This document shows, one piece after another, positions 11,562 through 11,633 of a stretch of DNA of 11,633 nt; position 1 is the stretch's first letter; each line of letters opens with the position of its first letter. Where the stretch lies: the NCBI GenBank assembly GCA_047617305.1, contig JBLGCL010000082.1, forward strand, positions 1-11,633, in the 5' to 3' direction. The stretch is from DATFIX01 sp047617305. GTDB lineage: Archaea; Halobacteriota; Halobacteria; Halobacteriales; Natrialbaceae. The translations under genes and the position numbers were made by a program. Under the pieces are notes generated by a model. The model was not told the DNA's origin, searched no databases, and saw nothing but the letters and a program-made list of their open reading frames with translations.

Positions 11562-11633
11562 CGACTCGGTTGGCGTTCTCGATTCTGCCGGTGGTTCTCG
11601 CGCTGGTCGGGATCGGCATGGCTATCTCCACGT
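11552..11633 (+). CDS. N-terminus of a small membrane protein, cut by window end
   Basis: The frame from the ATG at 11552 runs open to the window edge (27 codons). It starts MSLTTRLAFSILPVVLALVG and continues IGMAIST, a single hydrophobic helix with a basic residue before it, so an inside-to-outside signal anchor or signal peptide is likely. The family cannot be assigned from 27 residues. It follows the pyrG-guaA operon by 128 nt on the same strand. Confidence 0.5.
   Translation, partial: MSLTTRLAFSILPVVLALVGIGMAIST

Noticed and set aside
1..11633. Insertion sequences, tRNA or rRNA genes
   Set aside because: No transposase motif, no terminal inverted repeats with target duplication, and no tRNA-like T-loop/CCA pattern or rRNA segment was recognised on either strand by eye.

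Overview
The window reads as a chromosomal segment of a halophilic archaeon (class Halobacteria). It is GC-rich, most encoded proteins are strongly acidic (Asp/Glu-rich, Lys-poor), AT-rich TATA-like boxes sit about 25-30 nt upstream of start codons with almost no ribosome binding sites (leaderless transcription), and several gene families are typical of haloarchaea. The genus cannot be determined from the sequence alone. The window is densely coded; the longest gene-free stretch is about 270 bp.

Layout, left to right. (1) Positions 3-290 hold the 3' end of a small glycine-rich membrane protein gene. It converges on a regulator with two winged-helix domains (287-946, minus). Upstream of that on the same strand is a secreted protein with 13 N-glycosylation sequons and a Gly/Gln/Glu/Lys/Asp repeat tail (992-1810). 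(2) Plus-strand genes follow: a small conserved haloarchaeal protein (2080-2436), a coiled-coil protein resembling archaeal Vms1/ANKZF1 peptidyl-tRNA hydrolases (2465-3352), and then dgcN-dgcA (3547-5597). These last two overlap by 4 nt and match the N-acetylation/epimerisation route for D-glutamate. (3) A PspA/IM30-like gene (5619-6464, minus) and a small alpha/beta-hydrolase gene (6566-7192, plus) diverge from a 101-bp spacer. (4) Positions 7196-8709 (minus) look like accessory DNA. They hold a TumE/DUF6516-like toxin candidate, an upstream winged-helix partner two bases away, a striking 13-bp perfect inverted repeat around the pair's TATA box, and a GNAT acetyltransferase gene broken by one in-frame amber codon. 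(5) pyrG (CTP synthase) and the ATP-pyrophosphatase subunit of GMP synthase overlap by 1 nt (TGATG) and form a nucleotide-biosynthesis operon. (6) The right end carries a 21-codon mini-ORF overlapping the start of a membrane protein that runs out of the window.

Functional reading. The housekeeping core makes CTP and GMP. Around it sit stress, envelope and quality-control functions: PspA, the Vms1-like protein and the glycosylated exported protein with its probable regulator. The metabolic pair dgcNA would turn D-Glu into N-acetyl-L-Glu. The most novel-looking part is the regulator/TumE-like pair with its framed promoter next to a nonsense-interrupted GNAT gene. All family assignments come from motif recognition in the translated sequence; no database search was possible.
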